From: Firmicutes bacterium UBA4975
GTDB taxonomy: Bacteria; Bacillota; Proteinivoracia; UBA4975
Direction: 5' to 3'
Length of the DNA stretch: 11,716 bases
NCBI GenBank assembly: GCA_002397155.1
Contig: DGZR01000028.1
Coordinates: 1 to 11,716 of the forward strand
This document shows positions 1-8,794 of the stretch, piece by piece; the stretch's first letter is position 1, and every line of letters starts with the position of its first letter. The position numbers and the translations under genes are program-made. The notes under the pieces are model-generated. The model was not told the origin of the DNA and made no database searches. It saw only the letters and a list, made by a program, of their open reading frames with translations.

Positions 1-6
1 GTCAAG

Positions 7-35
7 TTGAAAAAGACGTTAGCATGGGGTATAGT
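7..35 (+). promoter_or_regulatory. sigma-A-type promoter for the binding-protein gene
   Basis: The -35 box TTGAAA (7-12) is separated by exactly 17 bases from the -10 box TATAGT (30-35). Both are close to the vegetative consensus. Transcription would start near 42, leaving a leader of only about 34 bases before the GTG at 76. That is too short for a riboswitch downstream of the start site. The promoter is read from sequence only. Confidence 0.65.
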
Positions 36-75
36 ACAAGTGGTGTTTCACCAAATATGAGGAGGTTTATAAGCT

Positions 76-1182
76 GTGAAAAAGTTATTCCTTTTGTTAC
101 TGGCGCTAGCCTTGGTCCTGCCCCTGGCCGCCTGTAACAAGGAGCCGGTTGACCCTGATCCCGGTTCCGATCCGGAAGACGATAAGATCGAGCTGGCGTT
201 GGTTACCGACCTAGGCACCATCGACGATAAATCCTTCAACCAGGGTGCCTGGGAAGGCCTGAAAAAGTACGCCACCGAAAAAAACATCACCCACAAGTAC
301 TACAAGCCCGCGGAAAAGACCACTACCGCCTACTTAGACGCCATTGACCTGGCGGTGGAAGGCGGGGCCAAGCTGATCGTCTGCCCCGGCTACCTCTTTG
401 AGCCGGCGGTGTATGAGGCCCAGGACACGCACCCCGACATCAAGTTCATCCTTCTGGACGGTTCCCCCAACGACGGAGTCTGGGATCCTGTCCCCACCGC
501 CCGGATCGAAAAGAACGTTTACTCGGTTTTCTACGCTGAAGAGCAAGCCGGTTTCCTGGCGGGCTACGCCGCCGTCAAGGACGGCTATACCAAGCTGGGC
601 TTCATGGGCGGCATGGCTGTCCCCGCCGTCGTCCGCTTTGGCTACGGCTATGTCCAGGGCGCCGAATACGCCGCCAAGGAACTGGGAATCGCCAAGATTG
701 AAGTAATGTACCACTATACCGGCGGTTTTGACGCCACTCCCGAGGCCAAGGCCATGGCGGCCGGCTGGTACGAAGCCGGCACCGAAGTGATCTTTGCCTG
801 CGGCGGCGCCGTGGGCAACTCGGTAATGGCCGCCGCCGAAGAAGCGGACAAAGTAGTCATCGGCGTCGACGTCGACCAGTCCGGCGAGTCCGACACCGTC
901 ATCACCTCTTCAATGAAGCAGCTTTCAATCTCCGTTTACGACGGCATCAAGGCTTACTATGACGGCAAATTTCCCGGCGGCGAGATAGTCGTTCTGGACG
1001 TGACTGTTGACGGCGTGGGCCTGCCCATGAGCAGTTCCAAGTTCAAGACCTTCAGCCAGGCTGACTACGACGCGATCTATCAGGACTTGGTGGACGGTAA
1101 AATCTCGATCACCAAGGACACCGACAAGACCGACGCCTCCGACATTACCCTCGACCTGACCAAAGTCACTTTTGTCGAATAA
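76..1182 (+). CDS. Bmp/PnrA-family substrate-binding lipoprotein of a nucleoside-type ABC importer
   Basis: This is the extracytoplasmic solute-binding protein of the ABC importer encoded just downstream. The 368-residue product has a classical lipoprotein signal peptide: MKK, a hydrophobic core, and lipobox LAAC with the lipidated Cys at residue 20. An acidic, proline-rich linker (about 22-36) tethers the domain to the membrane. Bmp/PnrA hallmarks follow: TDLGTIDDKSFNQGAWEG at 44-61, the EEQAGFLAGYAA stretch at 155-166, GFMGG at 175-179, and GVDVDQSG plus SSMKQL near 263-283, where the family contacts the nucleoside. The length fits the family. The GTG start is set by AGGAGG at about 59-65 and the immediate signal peptide. 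The closest named relatives are Bacillus NupN and Treponema PnrA. Purine nucleoside binding is likely by family but unproven; some Bmp proteins bind other small ligands. A terminator follows directly, so this gene can be made in excess over its transporter. Confidence 0.93.
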   Translation: MKKLFLLLLALALVLPLAACNKEPVDPDPGSDPEDDKIELALVTDLGTIDDKSFNQGAWEGLKKYATEKNITHKYYKPAEKTTTAYLDAIDLAVEGGAKLIVCPGYLFEPAVYEAQDTHPDIKFILLDGSPNDGVWDPVPTARIEKNVYSVFYAEEQAGFLAGYAAVKDGYTKLGFMGGMAVPAVVRFGYGYVQGAEYAAKELGIAKIEVMYHYTGGFDATPEAKAMAAGWYEAGTEVIFACGGAVGNSVMAAAEEADKVVIGVDVDQSGESDTVITSSMKQLSISVYDGIKAYYDGKFPGGEIVVLDVTVDGVGLPMSSSKFKTFSQADYDAIYQDLVDGKISITKDTDKTDASDITLDLTKVTFVE

Positions 1183-1201
1183 CAGGACCACTTTTTCTGC
1201 G

Positions 1202-1236
1202 AGCACTGCCGAAAAGGCAGTGCTTCTCTTTTGTTT
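1202..1236 (+). terminator. intrinsic terminator after the binding-protein gene
   Basis: A perfect 9-bp stem (1202-1210 with 1216-1224) closes a GAAAA loop and is followed by the T-rich stretch TCTCTTTTGTTT. It starts 20 bases after the stop codon and separates the lipoprotein gene from the ATPase gene. Interrupted T runs often allow partial read-through, so the transporter genes could still receive some transcription from upstream. Confidence 0.85.
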
Positions 1237-1263
1237 GCCCAATGGGGCGGGACGTGGTATTAT
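1235..1263 (+). promoter_or_regulatory. probable promoter for the ATPase-permease-peptidase unit
   Basis: TTGCCC (1235-1240) lies 17 bases before TATTAT (1258-1263). TGG stands directly in front of the -10, giving an extended -10 (TGn). The -35 is only moderately good. It overlaps the T tract of the preceding terminator. The TATCGA hexamer occurs at 1261-1266 and again at 1273-1278, around the expected start site, and could be an operator; this is weak. Confidence 0.5.
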
Positions 1264-1289
1264 CGACTTGAATATCGATGGTTTTAGTC

Positions 1290-1295
1290 AGGAGG
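1290..1295 (+). promoter_or_regulatory. ribosome binding site that fixes the ATPase start at 1302
   Basis: AGGAGG sits 6 bases before the GTG at 1302. An in-frame ATG exists upstream at 1278, but it has no Shine-Dalgarno sequence, it would lie only a few bases from the predicted transcript start, and the eight extra residues would precede the conserved beginning of the ABC domain. GTG 1302 is therefore preferred. Confidence 0.75.
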
Positions 1296-1301
1296 GTGCC
1301 C

Positions 1302-2842
<1,541 letters not shown>

Positions 2843-2846
<4 letters not shown>

Positions 2847-3922
2847 AACTAAAAAACAGACTGGGGCAGGGGGATTTCAGCTTCCTCGCCCCAATCATCG
2901 CCATTGCCATCGGGTTGCTCTTTGGCCTGGGGATACTCTTAGTCAGCAATCCCGGGCAGGCTCTGGACGGCTTTATCACCATCCTCACCGGCGCTTTTCG
3001 GGACATGCGCAGCCTGGGCCGGATAATGTATTTTGCCACCCCAATCATCCTTACCGGCCTTTCGGTGGGCTTTGCCTTTAAGACGGGGCTTTTTAACATC
3101 GGGGCCCCCGGCCAGTTCATCCTCGGGGCTTTTGGCGCCGTCCTGGTGGGCATTAAGCTGCCCCAACTGGGAGGGGTCCACTGGTTGGTGGCCCTGCTGG
3201 CCGCCTTGGTCCTGGGCGCTTTTTGGGCTCTTTTACCAGGGCTCCTCAAGGCCTTTGCCAATGTCCACGAAGTCATCGCTTCCATCATGATGAACTACAT
3301 CGGCATGTACTTGGTCAACTACCTGGTGCAGAACAACATCTACGACCGTTTGCGCAACCAGTCCCTTGGGGTAGCCCGTTCGGCGGTCATTCCCCGCTGG
3401 GGCCTGGACAAAGTATTTCCCCGTTCCAATGTCAACGCCGGCTTTTTTATCGCCCTGCTGGCGGCCATCGTCATTTACATCATCCTGAACAAGACCGCCT
3501 TTGGCTTTGAATTAAAGGCCGTGGGCTACAACCGAGACGCCAGCAAGTACGCCGGCATCAACGAAAAGCGCAACATCGTCCTCTCCATGGTCATCGCCGG
3601 CGCTCTGTCCGGGCTGGGCGGCGGCCTGCTCTACCTGGCCGGGACGGGTAAATTCATCGAAGTGGTGGACGTGCTGGCGGCCGAAGGCTTTACCGGCATT
3701 CCCGTGGCCCTCTTGGGCATGTCCAACCCCATCGGCATAATCTTCGCCGGCCTCTTTATCGGTTACATCACAGTGGGCGGCGATTACATGCAGCTCTATG
3801 ACTTTGTCCCGGAAATCATCGACATCATAATCGCTTCTATAATTTACTTCAGCGCGTTCTCCCTAATCGTCAGGAACATCATCCAGCGGCGGCTGAAACT
3901 GCGAGGAGGTAAAGTGCAGTGA
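2843..3922 (+). CDS. nucleoside-type ABC transporter permease, first subunit (NupP-like)
   Basis: This is one half of the membrane channel of the Bmp-type importer, a branched-chain/ribose-type permease (BPD_transp_2 class). The 359-residue protein has about eight to ten hydrophobic helices, at about 13-35, 62-80, 87-104, 112-138, 143-162, 199-215, 245-267, 283-310 and 325-345. Family landmarks are FNIGAPGQ (84-91), NVHEVIASIMMNYIG (140-154) and the cytoplasmic loop LKAVGYNRDASKYAGIN (224-240), which corresponds to the region that docks on the ATPase. The TTG start at 2843 is supported by AAAGGAGG (2828-2835) with a 7-base gap and by the 4-base overlap with the ATPase stop. It also overlaps the next permease by 4 bases (GTGA). 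Confidence 0.92.
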
Positions 3923-4869
3923 GCACCATTTTATTCCTCATGCGCCAGACCCTGGTCTTTTCCGTGCCCCTGCTGGTGGTGGCCCTGGGGGGCATGTTTT
4001 CCGAACGGAGCGGCGTCGTCAACATCGCCCTGGAGGGAACCATGGTCTTCGGCGCTTTTACCAGCGTCCTCTTCATCAACTTAGTCCAGGACACCCTATC
4101 GGGACAGGTCTTGCTCCTGCTGGCCATTCTCATCGCCGGCTTGGCGGGGGTCCTCATTTCCCTGCTCCACGCCTATGCCTCCATCAACATGAAAGCGGAC
4201 CAGGTCATCAGCGGCACGGCCATCAATATGCTGACCCCGGCGCTGGCCATCTACGTGGGCCGGATGATCTTCACCGTCCAGCAGATCAACTTTAAAAACA
4301 CCTTTCGCCTGCAAGTGCCGCTGCTGAACAAGATACCCATTCTGGGCGAAGTGTTTTTTAAAGACGCCTATCTCACCACCTACCTGGGGATACTGATCTT
4401 GATCCTCTCCTCCGTCATCCTCTACCGGACCAGGTTCGGCCTGCGCCTCAGGGCCTGCGGCGAACATCCCCATGCCGCCGATTCCGTCGGCATCAATGTC
4501 TACAAAATGCGCTACGCCGGCGTGATGATCTCCGGCCTTCTGGCCGGAGTGGGGGGATTGATCTTTGTCATCCCCACCTCGACTAACTTTAACGCCACCG
4601 TGGCCGGCTACGGTTTTCTCGCCCTGGCGGTGCTGATCTTCGGCCAGTGGAAACCCCTGCGCATCCTCTTTGCCTCCCTCTTCTTCGGCTTTATGAAGAC
4701 CATCGCCGCCACTTACTCCAGCATTCCCCTCCTGCGCAACCTGGGGGTGCCCAGCACCTTTTTTAAGATGATTCCCTTTGCCGCCACCTTGGTCGTCCTG
4801 GCTTTTACCTCGAAAAAGTCCCAGTCGCCCAAGGCGGCCGGCGTTCCCTACGACAAGAGCGTGCGCTAG
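3919..4869 (+). CDS. nucleoside-type ABC transporter permease, second subunit (NupQ-like)
   Basis: This is the second, shorter permease of the heterodimeric channel. The 316-residue sequence is hydrophobic throughout and carries the family block GGMFSERSGVVNIALEG (24-40), the MKADQVISGTAINML segment (91-105), the ATPase-docking loop RACGEHPHAADSVGINV (178-194) and GYGFLALAVLIFGQW (230-244). The length is normal for NupQ-type subunits, which are shorter than NupP types. The GTG start at 3919 overlaps the previous stop by 4 bases and has a GAGGAGG site at about 3903-3909. The C-terminal tail after residue 298 is hydrophilic and probably cytoplasmic. With the preceding three genes it completes the importer. 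Confidence 0.92.
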   Translation: MSTILFLMRQTLVFSVPLLVVALGGMFSERSGVVNIALEGTMVFGAFTSVLFINLVQDTLSGQVLLLLAILIAGLAGVLISLLHAYASINMKADQVISGTAINMLTPALAIYVGRMIFTVQQINFKNTFRLQVPLLNKIPILGEVFFKDAYLTTYLGILILILSSVILYRTRFGLRLRACGEHPHAADSVGINVYKMRYAGVMISGLLAGVGGLIFVIPTSTNFNATVAGYGFLALAVLIFGQWKPLRILFASLFFGFMKTIAATYSSIPLLRNLGVPSTFFKMIPFAATLVVLAFTSKKSQSPKAAGVPYDKSVR

Positions 4870-4901
4870 TCAATCACTTCTTAAGGAAAGAAGGGTTATA
4901 A

Positions 4902-6008
4902 TTGCCCAACCGTCTGGAAAAGCTGGCAAAACTCCTGATCCACTACTCCCTGGACCTAAAAAAGGGGCAAAAACTGCTGGTGCAGAGCACCTTGCAGGCC
5001 GAGCCCCTCTTGGAGGCGGTCTACCGGGAGGGAATCCTAGCCGGAGCCCACGTCACCAACCTCTTGGGCCTGCCCAACGCCCAGGAAATATTCTACAAAA
5101 ACGCCAGCCAGGAGCAGCTTGAGTACGTCAGCCCCTTGACCGAGTTTATCACCGAGAATTTTGACGCCCGGCTGCACATCCTGGCCGAGTACAATACCAA
5201 GTCCCTCTCCTCCGTCGACCCCAAAAAAATCGCCCTCAACCGGCGGGCGGGGTCGAAGATCCAGGCCCGGTTCATGGAAAGGGCGGCTACGGGCGAGCTC
5301 CGCTGGACCCTGACCGGCTACCCCACCAATGCCGCCGCCCAGGACGCCAGCATGTCCCTGGCGGAATATGCCGACTTTGTCTTCGGTGCCGGGCTCCTGG
5401 ACGAAGAGGACCCGGTGGCCCGCTGGCGGGAAATCGATGCCCAGCAAGAAGTTTACTGCAAGTATCTTGACGGCTGTTCCCGGCTGCGCATTCTTTCTCG
5501 GGACACCGACCTCAGCCTGAGCGTCGCCGGACGCAAGTGGATAAACTGCAGCGGCCACGAAAACTTTCCCGACGGAGAGGTTTTCACCGGACCGGTGGAG
5601 GACAGCCTAAACGGCCACATCCGCTTTAGTTTCCCCGGTATTTACGCCGGCCAGGAAATTGAGGACATCCGCCTGGAGTTTACGGATGGAGCGGTGACCA
5701 AGGCGACTGCCGCCCGGGGCGAAGAGCTGCTGCTGGCCCTGCTGGAAACCGATGCCGGCGCTCGCTACGTGGGCGAAGTGGCGGTGGGCACCAACTACGG
5801 CATCCAGAAGTTTACCCGCAACATGCTCTTTGACGAGAAGATCGGCGGTACGGTCCACCTGGCCCTGGGGGCGGCTTATCCCGAAAGCGGGGGAAAAAAC
5901 CAGTCGGGCATCCACTGGGATATGCTCTGCGACATGCGGGAAGGCGGCGAGATCTTCGCCGACGATGAACTGGTGTATAAAGACGGTAAATTCCTCATCA
6001 AGGGCTAA
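4902..6008 (+). CDS. M29-family metallo-aminopeptidase (AmpS/AmpT/PepS type)
   Basis: This is a predicted cytoplasmic two-metal aminopeptidase that removes N-terminal residues from peptides. The 368 residues match the usual M29 size of about 370-410. The M29 ligand pattern is visible: Glu 226 in PDGEVF, Glu 292 in VGEVAVG, His 319 in VHLALGAAY, Tyr 326 seven residues later (the expected catalytic Tyr), and His 338 and Asp 340 in IHWDM. No signal peptide is seen. The stretch between His 319 and His 338 is about a dozen residues shorter than I recall for AmpS/AmpT, which suggests a subfamily variant rather than damage. The TTG start has GAAGGG 6 bases upstream (4890-4895). The gene begins 32 bases after the permease stop with no terminator between, so co-transcription is likely. 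A functional link to the transporter is not shown by the sequence. Confidence 0.88.
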   Translation: MPNRLEKLAKLLIHYSLDLKKGQKLLVQSTLQAEPLLEAVYREGILAGAHVTNLLGLPNAQEIFYKNASQEQLEYVSPLTEFITENFDARLHILAEYNTKSLSSVDPKKIALNRRAGSKIQARFMERAATGELRWTLTGYPTNAAAQDASMSLAEYADFVFGAGLLDEEDPVARWREIDAQQEVYCKYLDGCSRLRILSRDTDLSLSVAGRKWINCSGHENFPDGEVFTGPVEDSLNGHIRFSFPGIYAGQEIEDIRLEFTDGAVTKATAARGEELLLALLETDAGARYVGEVAVGTNYGIQKFTRNMLFDEKIGGTVHLALGAAYPESGGKNQSGIHWDMLCDMREGGEIFADDELVYKDGKFLIKG

Positions 6009-6013
6009 AAGTG

Positions 6014-6038
6014 ACGCCGGTATTACGGCGTTTTTTTT
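6014..6038 (+). terminator. intrinsic terminator of the transporter-peptidase unit
   Basis: ACGCCG (6014-6019) pairs with CGGCGT (6026-6031) across a six-base loop and runs straight into eight T residues (6031-6038). It starts 5 bases after the peptidase stop. The stem is short but the T run is ideal. Confidence 0.85.
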
Positions 6039-6129
6039 AGCGCAAGATACCAGTATATCTCACCCGGGCTCGGGCTGAACCCGATTTCCGTCCCGGAGGG
6101 GGAAAAAATCCCGGAGTTTAGGGAAAATG

Positions 6130-6138
6130 TGGTATACT
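6130..6138 (+). promoter_or_regulatory. extended -10 promoter for the ATP-grasp gene
   Basis: TGG TATACT (6130-6138) is an extended -10 element with a good hexamer. No convincing -35 is present 16-18 bases upstream. The octamer TCCCGGAG occurs twice, at 6091-6098 and 6109-6116, 18 bases apart and just upstream, where an activator or repressor could bind. Transcription would start near 6145. The rest of 6039-6129 shows only short inverted repeats (for example CGGG/CCCG at 6071-6083) and no gene. Confidence 0.45.
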
Positions 6139-6152
6139 AATACCAACATATT

Positions 6153-6210
6153 CCAGCTCGGCTGCCCTTTTTCGGGGCCGGCTGGAGCCGTTTTCCGGGC
6201 TTCGGGGCCC
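6153..6210 (+). promoter_or_regulatory. hairpin-rich 5' leader of the ATP-grasp gene
   Basis: The leader can form a GC-rich stem at 6153-6185: CCAGC, CGGC and CCC on the left pair with GGG, GCCG and GCTGG on the right, with small bulges and a T-rich loop. A short second hairpin, GGGC/GCCC, lies at 6197-6210. Neither is followed by a T run, so they are not terminators. They do not match any riboswitch class I can name. Function is unknown. Confidence 0.35.
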
Positions 6211-6242
6211 TTAGGGAAGGACCAGCCAAGGGAGGTTTCGCC

Positions 6243-7319
6243 ATGGGAGGGGTTAGGGGCAGGGTTAAAAAGACAGGCCGCTTAATTGCCGAGCACATGC
6301 CGGATGCCGGCCGCTTCCTCAGCCTCATTATCTTTATCGACGTCGTCTGGGCGACAATACTTTACGGCGGCGCCATTGACGATTACTTTTACTACAACTT
6401 TTACCAACGCCGCCATTCGGCCCGTAAAAATTTCAATACCTGGCGCAAGAGAAAGCAGATAATCAATGCCTGCAACGACCGGGAGGACCGGGAAATCTTT
6501 AACGACAAGTCCCGGTTCAACGAGACCTTTTCTCTTTATCTCGGGCGAGAATGGCTGGATTTAAGCCGCTGCTCCTACCGGGATTTTGCCGCCTTTGTCC
6601 GCTCGAATCCCAGGTTCATCGTCAAGCCCCCGGTGGGTTCCTTTGGCCAGGGGGTGCGGCTGGTGGAGGCGGCCGCCGGGGACCTGCCCTCGCTTTTTGC
6701 CGACCTCCGCCGGGAGGGCTTGCTGGCGGAAGAGAATATCTCCCAATTGGCTGAGCTGGCCCAGTTCAACCCCTCTTCGGTAAACACCCTGAGGATTATG
6801 ACTCTCTTGGCCGCCGACGGAAGGGTCAGGGTTTTGACCGCCGCCCTGCGCTGCGGCAACGGCCCCCAGTGTGCCGACAACCTAAGCCTTGGCGGCATCG
6901 CTTCCTTAGTGGATACGGCTACCGGCCTGGTCACCACCCCCGGCATCGACCTGCGCTGCCGCCGTTACATCCGCCATCCCCAGTCGGGAAAGGAACTGGT
7001 GGGCTTTCAGGTGCCCTTTTGGGAGCGGATTATGGCCACCGTAAAGGCCGCCGCCCGGGTTGTGCCCACGGTGCGCTACGTGGGCTGGGATGTGGCCCTG
7101 GGCCGGTCCGGGACGGTCCACCTGGTAGAAGGCAATGCGGCGGCGGACGCCGATGTGACGGAAATGCCCGATCAGATCGGCAAGTGGCCGCTGTACCGGG
7201 ACGAACTAAAAAAGATTGCCCGCCTAAAATTGGGCCAAGAAAAAAAGGAAAAATACCCCGGCCCGGCCTCCCTGTTGCCTGAGGGGGACCCTGTCCTCCG
7301 CATGAGCGGCCGGGAGTAA
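6243..7319 (+). CDS. sugar-transfer-associated ATP-grasp family protein, substrate unknown
   Basis: This is a predicted ATP-dependent carboxylate-amine (or thiol) ligase of the ATPgrasp_ST type, a family often found in polysaccharide or cell-envelope gene sets. In the 358 residues, a hydrophobic stretch (about 25-43) and the family-like segment DYFYYNFYQRR (47-57) precede the core. The nucleotide-binding lysine and glycine-rich loop are in FIVKPPVGSFGQGV (125-138). VNTLRIMTLLAADGRV (180-195), NLSLGGIASLVD (213-224), GWDVAL (281-286) and LVEGNAA (294-300), with the Mg-binding Glu 296 and Asn 298, complete the ATP-grasp set. The catalytic core looks intact. The last 30 or so residues are charged and probably disordered. 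ATG 6243 has GGGAGG about 6 bases upstream (6231-6236). The gene stands alone with its own promoter and no glycosyltransferase nearby, so the acceptor cannot be inferred. Confidence 0.82.
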   Translation: MGGVRGRVKKTGRLIAEHMPDAGRFLSLIIFIDVVWATILYGGAIDDYFYYNFYQRRHSARKNFNTWRKRKQIINACNDREDREIFNDKSRFNETFSLYLGREWLDLSRCSYRDFAAFVRSNPRFIVKPPVGSFGQGVRLVEAAAGDLPSLFADLRREGLLAEENISQLAELAQFNPSSVNTLRIMTLLAADGRVRVLTAALRCGNGPQCADNLSLGGIASLVDTATGLVTTPGIDLRCRRYIRHPQSGKELVGFQVPFWERIMATVKAAARVVPTVRYVGWDVALGRSGTVHLVEGNAAADADVTEMPDQIGKWPLYRDELKKIARLKLGQEKKEKYPGPASLLPEGDPVLRMSGRE

Positions 7320-7345
7320 AAAAAAACGCCGGGGTGACCGGCGTT
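7317..7345. terminator. shared convergent terminator between the ATP-grasp and PTS genes
   Basis: AACGCCGG (7325-7332) and CCGGCGTT (7338-7345) form an 8-bp stem with a GGTGA loop. The A run at 7318-7326 becomes a U run for transcripts from the minus strand, so the hairpin is a classical terminator for the PTS gene, whose stop lies 15 bases away. On the plus strand only a short TTT follows, so termination of the ATP-grasp transcript may be weaker. Confidence 0.8.
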
Positions 7346-7359
7346 TCGCCATATTTGGC

Positions 7360-8724
7360 TCACATCGCTTCTTTTAGCAGTTGGGCCAATTCGTCGGCGA
7401 TGGCCCCTACCACTACCTGGAGGGCCTCGCCCTGGCCCACCACCCCCGCCGCCCCCAAGGCCAGGAGGCGTTCCCGGTCGACCAGGCCGGGGTCTCGGAC
7501 CACTACCCGCAGGCGGGTAAGGCAGCAATTGAGCCGGGCCAGGTTGTCCCCGCCCCCCAGGGCGGCTAAGAGGGCCAAAGCCGTTTCCCGGTCAGCCTTA
7601 AGAACCGAGGCCTCATCCCCCAGTCGGCCGGGAGTGGGCAGGCCCAGCTTGGTGATGAGGGTGTAGAAGACCAGGTAGTAGAGAGCGCCCAGAGCCAGCC
7701 CCAAGGGCAGCAGGAGCCAGGCCCGTTCGGCCAGGTGCAGGTTGAGAAAGTACTCCAGGATTCCCGCCGAGGAGCCAAAGCCGTGGCGAAAGCCCAGGAG
7801 CTTGCACAGCCAAAAAGAGGCGCCGCTCAAGAGCACGTGAAAGCCGTAGAGGAGGGGTGCGGTAAAGAGAAAGGCAAATTCAACGGGCTCGGTAATCCCC
7901 GTGAGGATGCTGGTGGCGGCGGCCGCCACCAAGAGGCCCTTGACCTTGGCCCGGTTGGCGGGCAAGGCCGCTTTGTACATAGCCAGACAGGCGGCGGGCA
8001 GGGCAAAGAGCTTGATGGGGAAAGCCCCGGCTAGGAAGTAGCCGGCGCTGGGGTCCCCGGCCAGGAAGCGAAAGACCTCGCCCCGGATTACTTGGCCCCC
8101 GGAATTAAATTCTCCCATCACCGCCAGGACAAAGGCATTGAGGGCATGGTGCAGGCCCAGGGGGAGGAGCAGCCGCTCCAGGGCCCCGTAAATGGCCACT
8201 CCCAGCCCGCCGGCAGAAAAGACCCAGCGGCCGGCGGCGGCGATGGCCTGTTGCAGGCCGGGCCAGACCAGGCCGAGGGCGAGCCCCACGGGCACACTGA
8301 CCAGACTGGCGATGATCGGGACAAAGCGGCGACCGGCAAAAAAGCTCAAAAAGGGATGGAATTTCACGGTATGAAAGCGGTTGTAGAGCAGGCCGGCGGT
8401 GAGGGCGGCCAGGATTCCGCCCAGAATCCCCAGGTCCAGTCCGGCCTCGCCGCTGCCCAGGGCGGCTATGCCGGTGATGATGACGTAGCTGATAGCCCCG
8501 GTAAACCCGGCGATACTGGCGTCGTCAGCCAGACCGATGGCCAGGCCCACGGCAAAGATCAGGCCCATGCCGCTGATGAGGAGCTGACCCGCCGCCTCCA
8601 GGGGCTGGGCGATGGCGGGAACGGGAATGACGTTGCCCAAGGCCAGGAGCAAGGCGGCAGCGGGTAAAACGGCGATGGGGGTCATGGCGGCAGCCCCCAG
8701 CTTTTGCATTCTCCCTTTAGCCAA
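7360..8724 (-). CDS. PTS glucose/N-acetylglucosamine-family permease, EIIC-EIIB fusion
   Basis: This is a membrane sugar permease of the phosphotransferase system that imports and phosphorylates a hexose or amino sugar. The 454 residues comprise an EIIC domain (about 6-360) of roughly ten membrane segments. Its family motifs are YNRFHTVKFHPFLSFFAGRRFVPI (114-137), LHHALNAF (191-198) and GITEPVEF (276-283). A C-terminal EIIB domain (about 378-454) follows, with the phosphorylated cysteine Cys 401 in the NCCLTRLRV motif, where relatives have D-A-C-I-T-R-L-R. No EIIA domain is present, so a separate EIIA (Crr type) must supply phosphate. The YNRF...FFAGRRFVPI block favours the GlcNAc/glucose branch, but the sugar cannot be fixed from sequence. 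The TTG start (complement of 8722-8724) has GGGAGG 7 bases upstream; ATG at codon 6 is an alternative. No sugar-metabolism genes adjoin. Confidence 0.9.
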   Translation of the reverse strand: MAKGRMQKLGAAAMTPIAVLPAAALLLALGNVIPVPAIAQPLEAAGQLLISGMGLIFAVGLAIGLADDASIAGFTGAISYVIITGIAALGSGEAGLDLGILGGILAALTAGLLYNRFHTVKFHPFLSFFAGRRFVPIIASLVSVPVGLALGLVWPGLQQAIAAAGRWVFSAGGLGVAIYGALERLLLPLGLHHALNAFVLAVMGEFNSGGQVIRGEVFRFLAGDPSAGYFLAGAFPIKLFALPAACLAMYKAALPANRAKVKGLLVAAAATSILTGITEPVEFAFLFTAPLLYGFHVLLSGASFWLCKLLGFRHGFGSSAGILEYFLNLHLAERAWLLLPLGLALGALYYLVFYTLITKLGLPTPGRLGDEASVLKADRETALALLAALGGGDNLARLNCCLTRLRVVVRDPGLVDRERLLALGAAGVVGQGEALQVVVGAIADELAQLLKEAM

Positions 8725-8731
8725 GTTTAAA

Positions 8732-8737
8732 CCTCCC
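8732..8737 (-). promoter_or_regulatory. ribosome binding site supporting the TTG start of the PTS gene
   Basis: Read on the minus strand, GGGAGG stands 7 bases before TTG (8724-8722). For the internal ATG at 8709 the spacing would be about 22 bases, so TTG is preferred. Confidence 0.7.
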
Positions 8738-8756
8738 TTTTCTAGGATGTTACCCC

Positions 8757-8762
8757 TATAAT
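8757..8762 (+). promoter_or_regulatory. candidate -10 box for the methyltransferase gene cluster
   Basis: A perfect TATAAT lies in the divergent intergenic space. No -35 hexamer is recognisable 16-18 bases upstream, so the call rests on the -10 alone. It would give a leader of about 105 bases containing the inverted repeat at 8770-8794. I found no clear promoter for the PTS gene on the opposite strand. Confidence 0.35.
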
Positions 8763-8769
8763 TGTCCAG

Positions 8770-8794
8770 AAGGGGGCCAAATTCCTGCCCCCTT
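8770..8794. promoter_or_regulatory. GC-rich palindrome in the divergent promoter region
   Basis: AAGGGGGC (8770-8777) and GCCCCCTT (8787-8794) are perfect inverted arms around nine bases. The site sits between the PTS start and the methyltransferase start and is not followed by a T run in either direction. It could be an operator for either gene or a leader hairpin. The regulator is unknown. Confidence 0.4.

Noticed and set aside
1..75. A purine riboswitch before the nucleoside-type transporter
   Set aside because: The predicted leader is only about 34 bases. Anything upstream of position 1 cannot be seen.
6153..6210. Leader hairpins of the ATP-grasp gene as an intrinsic terminator or attenuator
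   Set aside because: No T run follows either stem, so termination at these hairpins is not supported.
8092..8667. A 191-codon open frame on the plus strand opposite the PTS gene
   Set aside because: It encodes a Gly/Gln-rich sequence without domains, whereas the minus strand has clear EIIC motifs throughout.
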